DNA of 7,594 nt from Anaerolineae bacterium (GTDB lineage Bacteria > Chloroflexota > Anaerolineae > Aggregatilineales > Phototrophicaceae). A program made the position numbers and the translations under genes. Location of the stretch: positions 1 through 7,594 of the forward strand of contig JADLHH010000008.1 of assembly GCA_020848855.1 (NCBI GenBank), read 5' to 3'. Under the pieces are notes generated by a model. That model ran no database searches and was not told the DNA's origin. It was given only the letters and a program-made list of their open reading frames with translations. Shown here piece after piece: positions 6,954 to 7,594 of this stretch. Every line of letters begins with the position of its first letter. Position 1 is the first letter of the stretch.

Positions 6954-7211
6954 GAGTGTTCCGCCGAGTTGAATTACAGGTTGGCGATGTCCTACCGGGT
7001 AGATAACCTGGTGATTGTCCTTCCATAAAGTTTCTCCCAATAGATTCACTCCATACCTGAGCATACAATCTCAGCGTCATGGGCGTATCCTTCGAAGGAG
7101 TAGTCTGGAGTAATCCGATCGGGTGATCTTTGGAATCGGGCAGTAAGAGCGCGGCGCTGAAAACGTCGTTCGTCGCTTCTCGATGCGGATGAAGGTTTAC
7201 TGTTGGGGATT
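6954..7211 (-). promoter_or_regulatory. dmsA leader and upstream region with short dyads
   Basis: No gene is supported here. Two structures stand out. The 34-nt segment 6977-7010 has outer arms CAGGTT/AACCTG and an inner CTAC-CGG-GTAG stem (6992-7002), which could fold in the dmsA 5' leader. TCCTTCGAAGGA at 7088-7099 is a perfect 12-bp palindrome, and CCGATCGG at 7115-7122 a perfect 8-bp one; either could bind a dimeric regulator. I found no convincing -35/-10 pair and no FNR-type TTGAT-N4-ATCAA site. The dmsA promoter is presumably in this stretch, but I cannot place it. Confidence 0.4.
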
Positions 7212-7423
7212 AGTGCTGAGAGCGTGTTTGTAAAGACGCAGATTACATCATCTTCTCGCTTCTACCCCACCCCTCGACGCTGCGCGTCGTTCCCCTCCCC
7301 GAATTCAAGGAGGGGGAAATCAGGGTGCAGCGCGGTGTTCTTAGCCCTTCTCCCCTGAATTCGGGGGAGAAGGGTTGGGTTGAGGGGGTAATCCTATGCT
7401 TCGGCAAACAGGCTCTCAGCACT
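7212..7423. repeat. MITE-like palindromic repeat element with imperfect terminal inverted repeats
   Basis: The left end 7212-7246 and right end 7388-7423 are inverted copies. They share a perfect 12-mer AGTGCTGAGAGC (7212-7223 against the complement of 7412-7423), then TGTTTG (7225-7230; complement of 7405-7410) and GATTAC (7241-7246; complement of 7388-7393). Inside are three hairpins: CGACGC-tgc-GCGTCG (7275-7289), CCCCTCC/GGAGGGG (7292-7315) and the 11-bp CCCTTCTCCCC/GGGGAGAAGGG (7345-7374). The last two have GAATTC in the loop. There is no transposase and no clear target-site duplication. Similar C/T-rich palindromes are, as I remember them, common between genes in Chloroflexota. It could be a non-autonomous element or a REP-like dispersed repeat. 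Confidence 0.6.
7345..7374. terminator. 11-bp GC-rich hairpin, possible bidirectional terminator inside the repeat
   Basis: CCCTTCTCCCC and GGGGAGAAGGG are perfectly complementary around an 8-nt loop TGAATTCG. The hairpin is stable, but no T-tract follows on either strand (TTGGGTTGAG on the plus strand), so intrinsic termination is doubtful. It lies between divergent genes, where no transcript end is expected, and is more likely a structural part of the repeat element. Confidence 0.3.
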
Positions 7424-7594
7424 CAGCACTCGGCACTGTAGTACACGTCATTAAGGCGACGCGCATTTCCGGCGCGGAACGCCACTTGCTGATCCTGCTG
7501 CCCGCGCTCAGGGCGCGCGGCGTCGACGTGTCGCTGCTGCTGCTCGAAGACCCGGCGCACCCGGTCGCCGACATGGCGGCTGAACTGGAAGCAG
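7396..7594 (+). CDS. Glycosyltransferase family 4-like protein, N-terminal fragment
   Basis: The plus strand is open from ATG 7396 to the window edge (66 codons, no stop). From residue 16 it reads VVHVIKATRISGAERHLLIL and continues LPALRARGVDVSLLLLEDP. This is the typical first beta strand, SGAE glycine-rich loop and helix of GT-B glycosyltransferases (GT4-like N-terminal domain), which transfer sugars from nucleotide-sugar donors in cell-envelope polysaccharide or glycolipid synthesis. The SGAE loop normally lies near the N-terminus, so the gene has just begun. The ATG at 7396 is the only in-frame start before it; a TGA at 7381 closes the frame upstream, and GAGGGGG at 7382-7388 is a plausible ribosome binding site 7 nt away. 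The first 14 residues (MLRQTGSQHSALGT) are encoded mostly by the repeat end. It is divergent from dmsABC and probably unrelated in function. Confidence 0.75.
   Translation, partial: MLRQTGSQHSALGTVVHVIKATRISGAERHLLILLPALRARGVDVSLLLLEDPAHPVADMAAELEA
7417..7437. repeat. Three tandem heptamers CAGCACT, CAGCACT, CGGCACT
   Basis: Three adjacent 7-mers, the third with one change, start in the right terminal repeat of the palindromic element and continue past it. They fall inside the predicted first codons of the glycosyltransferase-like gene (QHSALGT). The number of copies may vary between strains; a change of one unit would shift the reading frame from the ATG at 7396. Confidence 0.7.

Noticed and set aside
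6939..7064. N-terminal extension of dmsA by 42 residues from an in-frame ATG at 7064
   Set aside because: It would bury the twin-arginine motif at residue 60, the added residues look like translated leader, and the ATG at 6938 has a perfect ribosome binding site.
7275..7315. Possible short CRISPR-like repeats
   Set aside because: The hairpins differ in sequence and there are no regularly spaced identical repeats or cas genes.

Overview
The window looks like a stretch of a moderately GC-rich bacterial chromosome, most probably Chloroflexota (Anaerolineae-like). That guess rests on the style of the Tat-exported DmsA-type oxidoreductase and on the C/T-rich palindromic intergenic repeat near the right end, which resembles repeats I remember from that phylum. 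It is an inference from memory, not a search result.

Six genes run leftward. From right to left they are a DmsA-type molybdopterin oxidoreductase with a twin-arginine signal (4335-6938), a four-cluster ferredoxin subunit DmsB (3696-4331), and an eight-helix quinol-binding anchor DmsC (2780-3694, GTG start). After a 12-bp-stem hairpin (2722-2750) come a radical SAM protein (1234-2559), a TorD/DmsD-type chaperone (483-1190) and a small cupin (1-369, cut by the left edge). dmsA, dmsB and dmsC are separated by 3 nt and 1 nt and carry strong Shine-Dalgarno sequences, so they form a tightly coupled operon. The radical SAM and chaperone genes are 43 nt apart and form a second block, perhaps with its own promoter at about 2671-2701. 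The cupin lies 113 nt further on, behind an inverted repeat.

Together the genes describe an anaerobic respiratory module. DmsC oxidises menaquinol, electrons pass through the four [4Fe-4S] clusters of DmsB to the DmsA cluster and the Mo-bis-pterin site, and a substrate such as DMSO, TMAO or another S-/N-oxide is reduced outside the membrane. The TorD-like protein would chaperone folding and cofactor loading of DmsA before Tat export. The radical SAM protein and the cupin are not part of the textbook DmsABC system, and their roles are open.

The right end (6939-7395) is a divergent intergenic region. It holds a palindrome-containing dmsA leader and then a roughly 212-bp element with imperfect 35-36-bp terminal inverted repeats enclosing GAATTC-centred hairpins (7212-7423). 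A rightward glycosyltransferase-like gene starts inside the right terminal repeat at 7396 and runs off the window. I see no CRISPR array, tRNA, rRNA, transposase or defence system.
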